Positions 32,569 to 39,892 of a stretch of DNA of 64,000 nucleotides are shown one piece after another. The notes beneath the pieces were generated by a model, which did not search any database, was not told where the DNA came from, and worked only from the letters and a program-made list of their open reading frames with translations. This stretch comes from Aquabacterium sp. NJ1 (GTDB lineage Bacteria; Pseudomonadota; Gammaproteobacteria; Burkholderiales; Burkholderiaceae_C), in contig NZ_JRKM01000002.1 in assembly GCF_000768065.1 (NCBI RefSeq), positions 1 to 64,000 on the forward strand, given 5' to 3'. Both the position numbers and the translations under genes were made by a program. Positions within the stretch are counted from its first letter, which is position 1, and each line of letters opens with the position of its first letter.

Positions 32569-32988
32569 TCAATCCCTAAATCGTCCGATTCTGAGCGTTG
32601 TGATCGCCGCAAGTGCGGCACCAGCTGCTGGCTGCAAAGCAGCTGCCCAGCCAGCGATACCGTTTGGAGCATCGCCGCCGTAGAGCATGGCCACCTCCAC
32701 CGGAACCGTCATGACAAGCACCGATGCAATGCGCTTGAGTGGATGTGACGGCAGCAAGCTGCAAGGAAGAACAAACGCGAAGGTGCCAGCGCACCCGACC
32801 ATGAAGGCGACGCCGTGCCCGACTGCATGAGATGTACTTTTGCCAAAAGCCTCTTGCAAGTCCTGCAGAAGAGGTGCGGATGCGTCGATTGCAAGGAACG
32901 TCAGCTTGTCCCCCACTACCTTGGCAAAGTACTCCATGAACGCTACAGCAAGTAGAAGGCTGTAGCCGAATGTCATCCTCCAGCTCAT
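32569..32988 (-). CDS. Membrane protein (139 aa)
   Basis: Four hydrophobic segments can be seen (FGYSLLLAVAFMEYF, GHGVAFMVGCAGTFAFVLP, IASVLVMTVPVEVAML, GWAAALQPAAGAALAAI). Start taken at the ATG at 32988; a GTG at 33030 would add 14 residues. Unknown family; it lies upstream of HTH gene 3 on the same strand. Confidence 0.6.
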   Translation of the reverse strand: MSWRMTFGYSLLLAVAFMEYFAKVVGDKLTFLAIDASAPLLQDLQEAFGKSTSHAVGHGVAFMVGCAGTFAFVLPCSLLPSHPLKRIASVLVMTVPVEVAMLYGGDAPNGIAGWAAALQPAAGAALAAITTLRIGRFRD

Positions 32989-33068
32989 CGTCCAATTTCC
33001 GAGAGGGTTAGTGGCGGCGTACAGCCTCACCGAGTTGCACTAAGGTATAGATGAGATTGGCATACTCA

Positions 33069-33470
33069 CTAAAATCGAATGCCTAATGCTTTCGATACCA
33101 AGTCTCTTGTTGATTGATCTTGCAAAAGCAAGCTACCAGACGGCTGGTCGGACTTCATCGGGTCGCCGCTGGCCAATATCAGCCACTGCTGCCCCTTTTG
33201 AATGGCAAGACCGCATGATGAGTTCGATGTGTAGACAGGAACGAGTTCCCCTACGTGCATGGAGCCTTTGATCACCTGATGCACTCGCATCATCGCTGGT
33301 ACTTGTTGACCACTTCCGCTCCTGCCATTCGATGCGGACTCAGCCCGCCCAATGAAGACCGATTGCTCTTGGTTGACATGCTCGCCCAATCCAATGTCTT
33401 CATACTTACAGCCCCAAGAAGGCAGCGTCAGCGCAAGCAGAGCGATCCCAACGTATAACGCGGACTTCAC
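33069..33470 (-). CDS. Lipoprotein with NTR/TIMP-like pattern (133 aa)
   Basis: Signal peptide with lipobox-like LPSWGC. The pattern CKYE ... VFIGRAESA ... QVIKGSMHVGELVPVYTSNS ... CGLAIQKGQQWLILA resembles bacterial netrin/TIMP-like (OB-fold) exported proteins; this is a loose resemblance. Two further Cys (C in SSCG) may pair. It is in the minus-strand run of small envelope genes. Confidence 0.55.
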   Translation of the reverse strand: MKSALYVGIALLALTLPSWGCKYEDIGLGEHVNQEQSVFIGRAESASNGRSGSGQQVPAMMRVHQVIKGSMHVGELVPVYTSNSSCGLAIQKGQQWLILASGDPMKSDQPSGSLLLQDQSTRDLVSKALGIRF

Positions 33471-33471
33471 A

Positions 33472-33669
33472 CTACCTCCCGCTGTCGACCGTTGTCGGCT
33501 TCGCTTGAGCTTGTTGGTCAGGCGATTGCCTCCAAGCTAAAGCATTGATCTTTGCATCAACCTTGTCCGCCCAATTGAAGTACAGGCTGTTGAAAAAGAG
33601 GACGGCGAAAGTAAATGCCACCGCAGCCATTGCCTGCAGCGTCAGGGTGATCAGCTTCTTGACGCTCAC
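33472..33669 (-). CDS. Small single-span membrane protein (65 aa)
   Basis: Starts at a GTG (33669) behind GGGAGTGG. One hydrophobic segment (LQAMAAVAFTFAVLFFNSLY) near the N-terminus, then a polar tail. It abuts the lipoprotein gene (1-base gap), so they are cotranscribed. Unknown function. Confidence 0.6.
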   Translation of the reverse strand: MSVKKLITLTLQAMAAVAFTFAVLFFNSLYFNWADKVDAKINALAWRQSPDQQAQAKPTTVDSGR

Positions 33670-33705
33670 GATTCGCCACTCCCGATTGAATTAATTAGAA
33701 GCCTA

Positions 33706-34044
33706 TTATCTCTGCTTGACATAGGCCTCATGCCGCCGACGCCACAGCATAGCGATTGCTGTCATGCGGTCGAGCCCTTCTCCCAGGATCAATACGTCCG
33801 AGTCATTTTCTTCGTCGTAAGGGGCATTCACATCTGCGCGCCACTTGCCTCGCGAGTCACGCTCGAAGCTGCCGACGCAATCCCATCCACTCGGGGTTAC
33901 TTGCGTCACCGGACATCTGCGCTGCAGGAAGCCAGGCGCGTCTCGTGATGGGTAATTCGGATTGAGTTCGATGAAGAAGACTCCGTCGTCCAGCAGAACC
34001 TCAGATGTGGGCATGCCACCATCCTTGCTATGACTTGTTCCCAT
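33706..34044 (-). CDS. Hypothetical protein under operator control (112 aa)
   Basis: Start at 34044 (MGTSHSKDGGMPTSEVLLDD) because GAGGAAA lies 7 bases upstream and the palindrome promoter at 34108-34137 is just upstream; the longer frame from 34203 would read through that promoter. The protein is soluble with FIELNPNYP and RRCPVTQVTPSGWDCVG, and two Cys. No family recognised. Probably the first gene of the minus-strand run to 32253. Confidence 0.65.
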   Translation of the reverse strand: MGTSHSKDGGMPTSEVLLDDGVFFIELNPNYPSRDAPGFLQRRCPVTQVTPSGWDCVGSFERDSRGKWRADVNAPYDEENDSDVLILGEGLDRMTAIAMLWRRRHEAYVKQR

Positions 34045-34107
34045 GGGCTTTCCTCGCCTTCGGTTGCTAGGCAATCCTACCGCGATAGATGCGGTAGGTT
34101 TCTCCGT

Positions 34108-34137
34108 ATTGTGGTGCACAGGTGCACCGACGGTCAA
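34108..34137 (-). promoter_or_regulatory. Promoter with perfect operator at 34.1 kb
   Basis: On the minus strand: TTGACC (34137-34132), 18-base spacer, CACAAT (34113-34108). The palindrome GGTGCAC-AG-GTGCACC is at 34113-34128, the same 16 bases as at 28732-28747. It would drive the genes from 34044 downward. Confidence 0.7.
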
Positions 34138-34255
34138 GCTCCCTGAAATTGCGGGCGCCGGGAGAGAGGTGGGGTGGGTATTAAAGTTCGTCGAAAGCAC
34201 CATTGAGGGCTCCTCTTAGCGCCATCTAGACGAACTTTTCGCTTTTGGTCTTTCG

Positions 34256-34435
34256 TCAGCCCCACAGCGCTTCGCGCAAGGAAATGCGTTGGCCAGCTAT
34301 GCGCTGTTGTATTCGGTAGGCGCGTGCGGCACACATCCGCATGTCATAGCTATCCATGCTGAAGTCGAACCAGCCAATACGGCGTCGTGCTACCGACTTG
34401 CGCACAATTTGTTGCTTGATTTCTTCGTAGGTCAT
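34256..34435 (-). CDS. Small hypothetical protein (59 aa)
   Basis: ATG at 34435, stop at 34256. The 59 residues begin MTYEEIKQQIVRKSVARRRI and are basic and helical, ending SLREALWG. A codon pattern like the neighbours and clean boundaries support it; the upstream GGAAT is a weak ribosome site. No family recognised. Confidence 0.5.
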   Translation of the reverse strand: MTYEEIKQQIVRKSVARRRIGWFDFSMDSYDMRMCAARAYRIQQRIAGQRISLREALWG

Positions 34436-34509
34436 TGCTTATTCCAACTGTGGTCAAACCTTGGCTAGAGCTGTGGCGCCCCAGCCGTTCTATGCAGCTT
34501 CTATCCCGC

Positions 34510-35364
34510 TCAGTCCACCCATCCAGGCCTCGGGCATGGTCCGGAGTTGTTCCGCAGCGCCTGCAGCCACGTGCCGAGCTGATTCCGCTGCTCCCCGATG
34601 CCTCCTGCTGTCGTGAGAATTGGGGCGTCCATTTCAACAGCGCCGTAGTCCACCAGTTGCCGCAAGAGCGCCATGAATACTCTCCGGTACTCACTACCGC
34701 CGCAGACGATGACACCGCGCCATCCGGCCCCCTTGACATCGTTCCTAGGGAACATGGAGCGAGACATCACCGATAGCGGGGTGGAGTCCGCTCCATACCT
34801 GGTGTTCATCGTCCCAAAGCGGTCCTGTCGTTCCAATATGCCCGCCTTGATCAGCATGTCGGCCTTTTCCTTTGTCAGACGTGCCTCGTAGGTCTGGCTA
34901 TGGGCTGTCGCACTGGTGATGCCGTACTTTCCAGAAAGCACGACCACATGTGCATGGGTAAGGCCATAGCCGACAACTTTGTAGTACCAATCTCCGAGGT
35001 GTGTTCTCAGCGTTTGCCACATCGGCCCCTCGTAGAGATCGATGAGGGTGGCCTCTTTCCCTGCCTCAAGCACGCGTTTGGTTCCGCCGCATGCCATGAG
35101 GATCATGGTGTTGTCGAACGTCATCTCATCAGAAACTTGATCAGCACTGGTCAGATCGATTTCCAGGCTTGGATCCACGCTCCGAACTCGCCTGCAGGCC
35201 TCGGCCTCTTCGCGGCGCCAATCGGTGTTCACCGGCAGCTCATCGATGAGTGATGTCTGACGTGCAGTTTTCACTTCTGCTGGTTGGTGAGCCTCGGGAG
35301 GTGCGGAGGGAACGTCCGCTTGACGGTAGTCTGCTTCAGCTGTGTGTTGGAAGTCGGTCGACAT
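34510..35364 (-). CDS. Hypothetical protein with DUF6884-like domain
   Basis: 284 residues, start at 35364 behind AAAGGACC. The C-terminal ~180 residues contain MILMACGGTKRV, then LIDLYEGPMWQTLR and HVVVLSGKYGIT. That order (small-residue Cys..K loop, aspartate-leucine-tyrosine, LS.KYG) resembles DUF6884-type domains of phages and plasmids (from memory, tentative). The N-terminal ~90 residues are low-complexity and polar. It is the next gene after the C5-methyltransferase on the same strand, with a terminator between, so a functional link is uncertain. Confidence 0.55.
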   Translation of the reverse strand: MSTDFQHTAEADYRQADVPSAPPEAHQPAEVKTARQTSLIDELPVNTDWRREEAEACRRVRSVDPSLEIDLTSADQVSDEMTFDNTMILMACGGTKRVLEAGKEATLIDLYEGPMWQTLRTHLGDWYYKVVGYGLTHAHVVVLSGKYGITSATAHSQTYEARLTKEKADMLIKAGILERQDRFGTMNTRYGADSTPLSVMSRSMFPRNDVKGAGWRGVIVCGGSEYRRVFMALLRQLVDYGAVEMDAPILTTAGGIGEQRNQLGTWLQALRNNSGPCPRPGWVD

Positions 35365-35682
35365 TGATCTGGTCCTTTCGTCGGTTGTTATCTGCTCGTT
35401 GGAGCCGCCTCGACGCAAAGGAGCACTGGAAGCCGAGCTGGCCAGGGCATGCCCGGAAGCCGCACGCCCGCAGGGACCGGGTGAGGACATGGCGAAGCGC
35501 ACCCTGGCCAGATCGGGTGGAAGTGCTACGCGTCGAAAAGAGGCGGTCCACCGGGCTGATCCGGCGAAAGGTCAGTGTGGTGGAGCTGACGTCATCTGTG
35601 AGGTGCTGGACTTGGCCAGCTGAACTCTCCAATAAAAAAGCCACCCGGTCGTAGAACGATCCGGGTGGCCACACTTCGCGAA
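35365..35682 (-). other. Intergenic region, 318 bases
   Basis: Apart from the terminator at 35634-35669 I see no convincing gene here. Open frames exist on both strands, but none has a ribosome site or a recognisable protein. It probably carries the promoter of the 34510-35364 gene. Confidence 0.5.
35634..35669 (-). terminator. Intrinsic terminator of the C5-methyltransferase gene
   Basis: On the minus strand GCCACCCGG (35669-35661) pairs with CCGGGTGGC (35648-35640), followed by six T. It begins 14 bases after the methyltransferase stop codon. Confidence 0.85.
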
Positions 35683-37116
35683 TCAGCCGGTGGCTGTTGC
35701 CACCGAATACCGCAAAGCCTTTGGAGAAGAGTCGGCATGGGCTGTACTGGCCCAGTGCCGAAGAGCCTTCCCCAGCTCTTCAAACAACCTTGCTACGGGT
35801 TCAAAGCAAACCGATTGCCCCATCGCCGCATGACCATCAACGATGCCCATGCCTTTGACAAGGCAGTCAGGTTGCCCCTTCAGCCGAGCATGCTCAACAA
35901 CACTGAAGCGGCGCTTGAGGCCTGGCTTGGTCGGGTGTGCCAGAAGTGGGTCTGTAGAACCCGCCTTCTGATACCCCTTGCGCAAGGTAGGCACCTCGAT
36001 GTCGCTTTCGTCAACCGTCTGCAAGGCAAAGCAGGAGCCCTTCTGCGCATCCCTTTCAGCCTTGATCTGCAGGTAGTCGAATCGAGACCACTCCGGCGAG
36101 TCGTCAGCTACATCCTCCAGCACTTCACTCACGTACCGCACCTGGCGATATCGCTCATGAATGTCAGAGGTGACGCTGTTGATGTCGAAGGCGATACCCC
36201 TGGTCACAGCAACCAGGAACCATCGCTCTCGACGCTCCAACTCGCCAAAGTACGTTGCGGTCAGACAAGTCTCTTGGACGTGGTATCCCATGTCCGCAAG
36301 CATCGACCTGAGAAGATCTGCGCTCGCCTCATTGGAGTAGCTTTTGACGTTCTCTAGAACGACAGCAGCAGGATTCCAAGCAGCGATCAACATGAGCGCC
36401 GGTACAACCAGGTGCCCAACTTCAGGGTGTGACTCCATCCTCTTGAGACCACGCTTTGCTTTGCCTGCTACCGATGCTCCACTGCAGGGAATGCCCAGTT
36501 CCACGACGTCGACCTTGAAGCCTCTGCTTTGTGGGTCTTGGGCATACTCTTGCATCGGAGCTGCAACAGCGACGGTCTTTGAAGACCATGCCGGGTTGTG
36601 CTCGATTGCCTGGTTCAGCCAGTCCGCGTTGATCTCCACTGCGACGGCCAGATCCGCGTCAAGCTCTGCCCGCTTCAGCCCTTGGTGCGCAGTGTGCGCG
36701 AGAACACCGATTCCATGCGCAATGCTTCCGACCTGCAGGCGCCCCGCATCCACAGATCTGCTCAGCCTTTCTAGGCGGTCAAGCCTGGAAAGTTCGCTGG
36801 CCAACGGCGTGATGGTGATCTGCAGGGCAGAGATGGTTATTCGAACGACCATCACCGCGCCAAGTGTGGAGAGCATGCCATTGCTGTTGATGTCGATCAC
36901 CGGAGCGACATCTTGGCTTCCGTGCTTGCGCTTCTTGCTAACCACGCGAGATCCATTCTCTCGCCTATGCAGAATTAAAGTCCTCTTACTGGGGCAGGCC
37001 TCGATGTCGAAAGTAGTGCCTGGTACAAACTGACTTCTCGCCAGTACAGCACCATCAATGTAGATGCGTCGGGCACCACGATTCGAGCCAATGGCCCTGA
37101 CGATATAGCTATCCAT
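35683..37116 (-). CDS. DNA C5-cytosine methyltransferase (orphan)
   Basis: 477 residues. The catalytic Pro-Cys loop ELGIPCSGAS is at about residues 206-215 and the ENV motif (VVLENVKSYS) at about 253. Motif I is divergent (HGIGVLAHTAHQGL in place of FxGxG). The C-terminal YFGELERRERWFLVAV fits the family. The N-terminal ~55 residues (RRIYIDGAVLARSQFVPGTT) look like an extra small beta domain. No matching restriction nuclease gene is next to it, so it is likely a protective or regulatory methyltransferase next to the antirestriction gene. Start at the ATG at 37116, which has AGGAG; a GTG at 37122 lies inside the ribosome site. Confidence 0.85.
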   Translation of the reverse strand: MDSYIVRAIGSNRGARRIYIDGAVLARSQFVPGTTFDIEACPSKRTLILHRRENGSRVVSKKRKHGSQDVAPVIDINSNGMLSTLGAVMVVRITISALQITITPLASELSRLDRLERLSRSVDAGRLQVGSIAHGIGVLAHTAHQGLKRAELDADLAVAVEINADWLNQAIEHNPAWSSKTVAVAAPMQEYAQDPQSRGFKVDVVELGIPCSGASVAGKAKRGLKRMESHPEVGHLVVPALMLIAAWNPAAVVLENVKSYSNEASADLLRSMLADMGYHVQETCLTATYFGELERRERWFLVAVTRGIAFDINSVTSDIHERYRQVRYVSEVLEDVADDSPEWSRFDYLQIKAERDAQKGSCFALQTVDESDIEVPTLRKGYQKAGSTDPLLAHPTKPGLKRRFSVVEHARLKGQPDCLVKGMGIVDGHAAMGQSVCFEPVARLFEELGKALRHWASTAHADSSPKALRYSVATATG

Positions 37117-37180
37117 GATCACTCCTAATGAGGAGGCCAGGCCCCCTCTCGGGAATGCCTGGCCAGGTCTGGAAAGTTCA
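37117..37180 (-). promoter_or_regulatory. Leader of the C5-methyltransferase gene
   Basis: On the minus strand CTCCT (37135-37131) can pair with AGGAG (37126-37122), the ribosome site. Upstream lies a larger CTGGCCAGG/CCTGGCC inverted repeat that can act as terminator of the ArdB-like gene. Same arrangement as other cargo leaders here. Confidence 0.45.
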
Positions 37181-37190
37181 GAAGGAGCGA

Positions 37191-37637
37191 TCAGTCGATT
37201 GCTCGGTAGATTTCACGTGCTTCAGGGTGGTCAGCCATGAAGTCGCGCAAGGTGTGGAAGTTCTCGGCGCATGTGTCGGTGCGGTCTGAGAAGCTCAGAT
37301 GGCTCAAAGCCATGAGCGTCATGATGATTCCGGCAGCGTCACCGCTGACTTCGCCATCCCAGCCGTTCATGGTGTTGGTGAGCTTGTACAAGCCGTGGGC
37401 AGCGGGCCTCATGTAGCCGACTCCACCGGGTATCTTGACGAACTCCCAGTGACCGCCCGTGTACTGCTCGGACATGCCACTCATGAAGTCGAACACCATG
37501 CCCTCACCTTTGAGGTACAGGCCGTTCCCAAAGAGTTTGGGCAGGAAGGCCATTCGATGCGGCGCCGACACCAACGTGGCGTTGCCATGCAGTTCGCCGT
37601 TGATGTTCGCTTTCACAGATTCAAGGATTTCACTCAT
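37191..37637 (-). CDS. ArdB/KlcA-type antirestriction protein
   Basis: 148 residues (family about 140-155). The pattern RMAFLPKLFG, then YTGGHWEFVKIPGGVGYMRP and GDAAGIIMTLMALSHLSF is that of the Antirestrict (ArdB/KlcA) family, which blocks type I restriction in the cell without binding the enzyme as a DNA mimic. It would protect the element on entry. Start at 37637 (AAAGGCTC in front); the longer frame from 37781 crosses a leader hairpin. It neighbours the C5-methyltransferase. Confidence 0.9.
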   Translation of the reverse strand: MSEILESVKANINGELHGNATLVSAPHRMAFLPKLFGNGLYLKGEGMVFDFMSGMSEQYTGGHWEFVKIPGGVGYMRPAAHGLYKLTNTMNGWDGEVSGDAAGIIMTLMALSHLSFSDRTDTCAENFHTLRDFMADHPEAREIYRAID

Positions 37638-37713
37638 GATGAGCCTTTCAAAGTAGGAAGAGCCCGCCCATGGCCTAAGGCTGGGTAGGCAAAGTTGATG
37701 AGGTGTGACGTGC

Positions 37714-38199
37714 TTAGGCCGCTGCGGATGCAGTGCCAGCAGAGCTGAGAGAGGAAACCCAGTCCCGCAGGAATGCAGCATCTGGGTCAGTCGAGTCAGT
37801 AAGCCAGCGGGCCACCGTTTGGTACTTCTCGTCTTTGAGGCAATGCGTTGTCGCTCCCTTGAAGGCTGCTACAACGCGCTTGGGCTCGAAAACACGCGGG
37901 TATCCCAGCACGGCATAGCACCAGTCGCAGTCCTCTTCGAACCAGCCTGCTTCGCCACAGAAAGTGGGAAAGCTGGCCAGGACAGGAGGCAGAGCAGCCA
38001 GGCGAACCGGCGAAAGGTAAAACCCGCCATGGCTGGGCGTGCCATAGAGCGTGATGCCAGGCAAGTACACGTAGCCGTAGTCGGGAGCACCCCAGGGGGT
38101 GCACGTCGTTCGCAGCTCCAATGTCGTGAGTGGGCGGTTAGCACCTGGTGCAGACGACTCGGTGATCAGCGATTGAGACAGACGAGGTGTGATGGGCAT
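37714..38199 (-). CDS. DUF7007-like hypothetical protein (161 aa)
   Basis: A soluble protein with TTCTPWGAPDYGYVYLPGIT, then FYLSPVRLAALPP and WFEEDCDWCYAVLGYP. The PWG..Y.Y.PGI..Y.T..HGG..LS order resembles DUF7007 domains of conjugative elements (from memory). Function unknown; several Cys and Trp suggest a compact fold. Start at 38199 with AGGAGG 6 bases upstream, inside a pairing leader. Confidence 0.65.
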   Translation of the reverse strand: MPITPRLSQSLITESSAPGANRPLTTLELRTTCTPWGAPDYGYVYLPGITLYGTPSHGGFYLSPVRLAALPPVLASFPTFCGEAGWFEEDCDWCYAVLGYPRVFEPKRVVAAFKGATTHCLKDEKYQTVARWLTDSTDPDAAFLRDWVSSLSSAGTASAAA

Positions 38200-38240
38200 A
38201 GAGCCTCCTAAAGCGGTGCAGGAAGCTCTCCCTGCAGGGA
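38200..38240 (-). promoter_or_regulatory. SD-hiding leader hairpin of the 38199 gene
   Basis: On the minus strand AGAGCTTCCT (38229-38220) pairs with AGGAGGCTCT (38209-38200), which holds the ribosome site; the loop is T-containing. A CCCTGCAGGGA repeat just upstream can form a competing hairpin. Confidence 0.55.
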
Positions 38241-38308
38241 TGAGACTCCCTGCAGGGTTGGTGATGGATAGCCTTGCTCAGCGTGCTGAGCCAAGTTCAA
38301 CCGGATGG

Positions 38309-38662
38309 TCAGTCCAGCAAAACGGTGATTGCGCACAAGCCAGCTTCGCGGAGCTTGCTGTGTGCGGCCGAGGTAATCAGCGCGCTGTAGACCGAACAAC
38401 CCAGCCGTTTGGCAGCTTGGTGCTCAGCTACGGTGCGCAGTTCCAGGTTCTTGGCTCGAATCCGATGAGCCTTCAGCGTCTTTCGAGCCAGGTCATCGTG
38501 TTCTTCGCGCCAATACACCGCATAGCCTCGGTAGAGGTACTGGGTGTTAAACAAGCAGATGGGTGACTTGTCCCCCATCTCTGGCCAGAAAGCGCCGCCT
38601 CGGTCGAACGTAGGCCCTGCATGAGGCGTCGAGTCGAGTGCTTGCGCGTGAAGGTTCGGCAT
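38309..38662 (-). CDS. Hypothetical protein (117 aa)
   Basis: Start at 38662 with CAGGAG upstream; the longer frame from 38728 would read through the leader hairpin. The protein (MPNLHAQALDSTPHAGPTFD ...) is soluble, Arg- and Ala-rich in the second half (KTLKAHRIRAKNLELRTVAE). No family recognised. One of a run of small minus-strand cargo genes. Confidence 0.6.
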   Translation of the reverse strand: MPNLHAQALDSTPHAGPTFDRGGAFWPEMGDKSPICLFNTQYLYRGYAVYWREEHDDLARKTLKAHRIRAKNLELRTVAEHQAAKRLGCSVYSALITSAAHSKLREAGLCAITVLLD

Positions 38663-38663
38663 A

Positions 38664-38689
38664 GCGTGCTCCTGAAAGACAGGACACGC
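38664..38689 (-). promoter_or_regulatory. SD-hiding leader hairpin of the 38662 gene
   Basis: On the minus strand GCGTGTCCT (38689-38681) pairs with AGGAGCACGC (38673-38664), which carries the AGGAG ribosome site and ends next to the start codon; GTCTTTC lies in the loop. A GGGACATGATCCC repeat upstream can form an alternative hairpin. Confidence 0.55.
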
Positions 38690-38779
38690 CCCAAACGGGA
38701 TCATGTCCCGCCGTGGGTAGAAAAACAAAGCCCCCGAGTGCTTGACGCGCTGGGGGGCTGAGAGGGTGGCGCTGAAGGC

Positions 38780-38956
38780 TCAGCGAGAGATGCTGGAGAG
38801 TATCCTGGCCTCGCGTGCTCGGTTAAAAGCACGCATGAGCTGGAAGTCACGATCAACCTGACGCTTGAGGCGCAGACCGCCGTAGACGTGCCAGCCAATG
38901 GTGGCGAAAACTGCCACCAGACCAATTGTCACAATGGAAAATCCCAACGTATGCAT
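38780..38956 (-). CDS. Small single-span membrane protein (58 aa)
   Basis: ATG at 38956 with AGAGGA upstream; stop at 38780. An N-terminal hydrophobic helix (FSIVTIGLVAVFATIGWHVY) is followed by a basic helical tail rich in Arg. The frame is clean and well placed between two same-strand genes. Function unknown. Confidence 0.6.
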   Translation of the reverse strand: MHTLGFSIVTIGLVAVFATIGWHVYGGLRLKRQVDRDFQLMRAFNRAREARILSSISR

Positions 38957-38977
38957 TGCATTCCTCTTTCTGAGAAT

Positions 38978-39346
38978 TTAGTCCACTTTGCCGATCTGGG
39001 CAAGTTCCAGACGGGCAGATATGGCTACTCGATACGCCAGGACGCGGAAGATTGCCCAGAGCAATCCACCGGCAACTGACGACAAGGCAAACCAAATCTT
39101 TCGTGGGTCATCTAGGAGGCCTGCAGATACGAGGATCGACACGGCTCCAGGCACCGCGGCACCCAAGGGCAGCGCGGCTTTGTCGCACAGATCAACGACG
39201 GCTTGCAAAGCCTCTGCTTGACCCTTGAGTTCACGCTTTCGGTCGAGAATGAGCTTCTCCAACTTTTTGCGCTCAGGGGAACCCTCGGAGAGGGACTCGC
39301 AGAGTTCTTCAAGCCCGCGCAGATCCTGCACGTCTTTCATGGTCAT
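38978..39346 (-). CDS. Membrane protein with helical N-terminus (122 aa)
   Basis: The N-terminal half is strongly charged and helical (LSEGSPERKKLEKLILDRKR). Two hydrophobic segments follow (LPLGAAVPGAVSILVSAGLL and WFALSSVAGGLLWAIFRVLA). Unknown family. It is followed by the 58-residue membrane protein gene after 21 bases. Confidence 0.6.
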   Translation of the reverse strand: MTMKDVQDLRGLEELCESLSEGSPERKKLEKLILDRKRELKGQAEALQAVVDLCDKAALPLGAAVPGAVSILVSAGLLDDPRKIWFALSSVAGGLLWAIFRVLAYRVAISARLELAQIGKVD

Positions 39347-39447
39347 ACATCAATACTCCTGTTTTGGAGCGATCAACGCATGACCCTGGCGGGTATGCGA
39401 ATCCCGCTCGGGTTATGTGGCTAGGCTGTAGGCCTAACAGTTAAGTT

Positions 39448-39642
39448 TCAAATGCTTTGGAACAGCTGGACGTTTTCCGCGTGGGCTGTCAACGCATCAC
39501 GATAGAAATCGTGGCGAGACTTACGCATTCGGCGATCCTGCAGACATTCCGGGCGCATCTTTTGGCGCAAGTGACGGATGACCTGGCGGGTCGTCGCGGC
39601 GACGTGCAGATCACGCACCGCATGGCGGGCTGCAAATGACAT
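39448..39642 (-). CDS. Small basic protein (64 aa)
   Basis: Start at 39642 after AGGAGAAGCACC. The protein begins MSFAARHAVRDLHVAATTRQ and is rich in Arg and His, helical, with a possible nucleic-acid-binding character. No family recognised. Its leader is nearly identical to that of the gene at 25. Confidence 0.6.
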   Translation of the reverse strand: MSFAARHAVRDLHVAATTRQVIRHLRQKMRPECLQDRRMRKSRHDFYRDALTAHAENVQLFQSI

Positions 39643-39706
39643 GGTGCTTCTCCTATGAAAAGAAAAAGGGGAAGCACCGACCCCCAGCGGGAAGGTGAAC
39701 TTCCCC
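39643..39706 (-). promoter_or_regulatory. Attenuator-like leader, full copy
   Basis: On the minus strand GGGGAAG (39706-39700) pairs with CTTCCCC (39674-39668), followed by a T-rich run (39667-39658): a terminator shape. The alternative GGTGCTTC (39678-39671) pairs with GAAGCACC (39650-39643), covering the ribosome site and reaching the start codon. The arms share 39671-39674. It matches the leader at 1160-1209 in layout and the partial leader at 1-24 in sequence. Confidence 0.65.
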
Positions 39707-39892
39707 ATGGGGTTACAGACAGATCGCACTCCAGGCCTCAGCTTTGGTGGATGAGGTCCACGAGACTTTCGGGAGCCGTTCTCGTGTTTCAGGGCGCTGC
39801 GTAAGGTGCAGCACACCGACCGTAACTGACGGTCAACAGATTCATTCTGCAATCTTAGACCATCTGATGCTGATGGTCGAGACCCACGCGGC

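Noticed and set aside
35250..35654. Plus-strand and minus-strand frames in the 35.4-35.6 kb gap
   Set aside because: Low-complexity Arg/Ser-rich translations, no ribosome site, and one overlaps the methyltransferase terminator.
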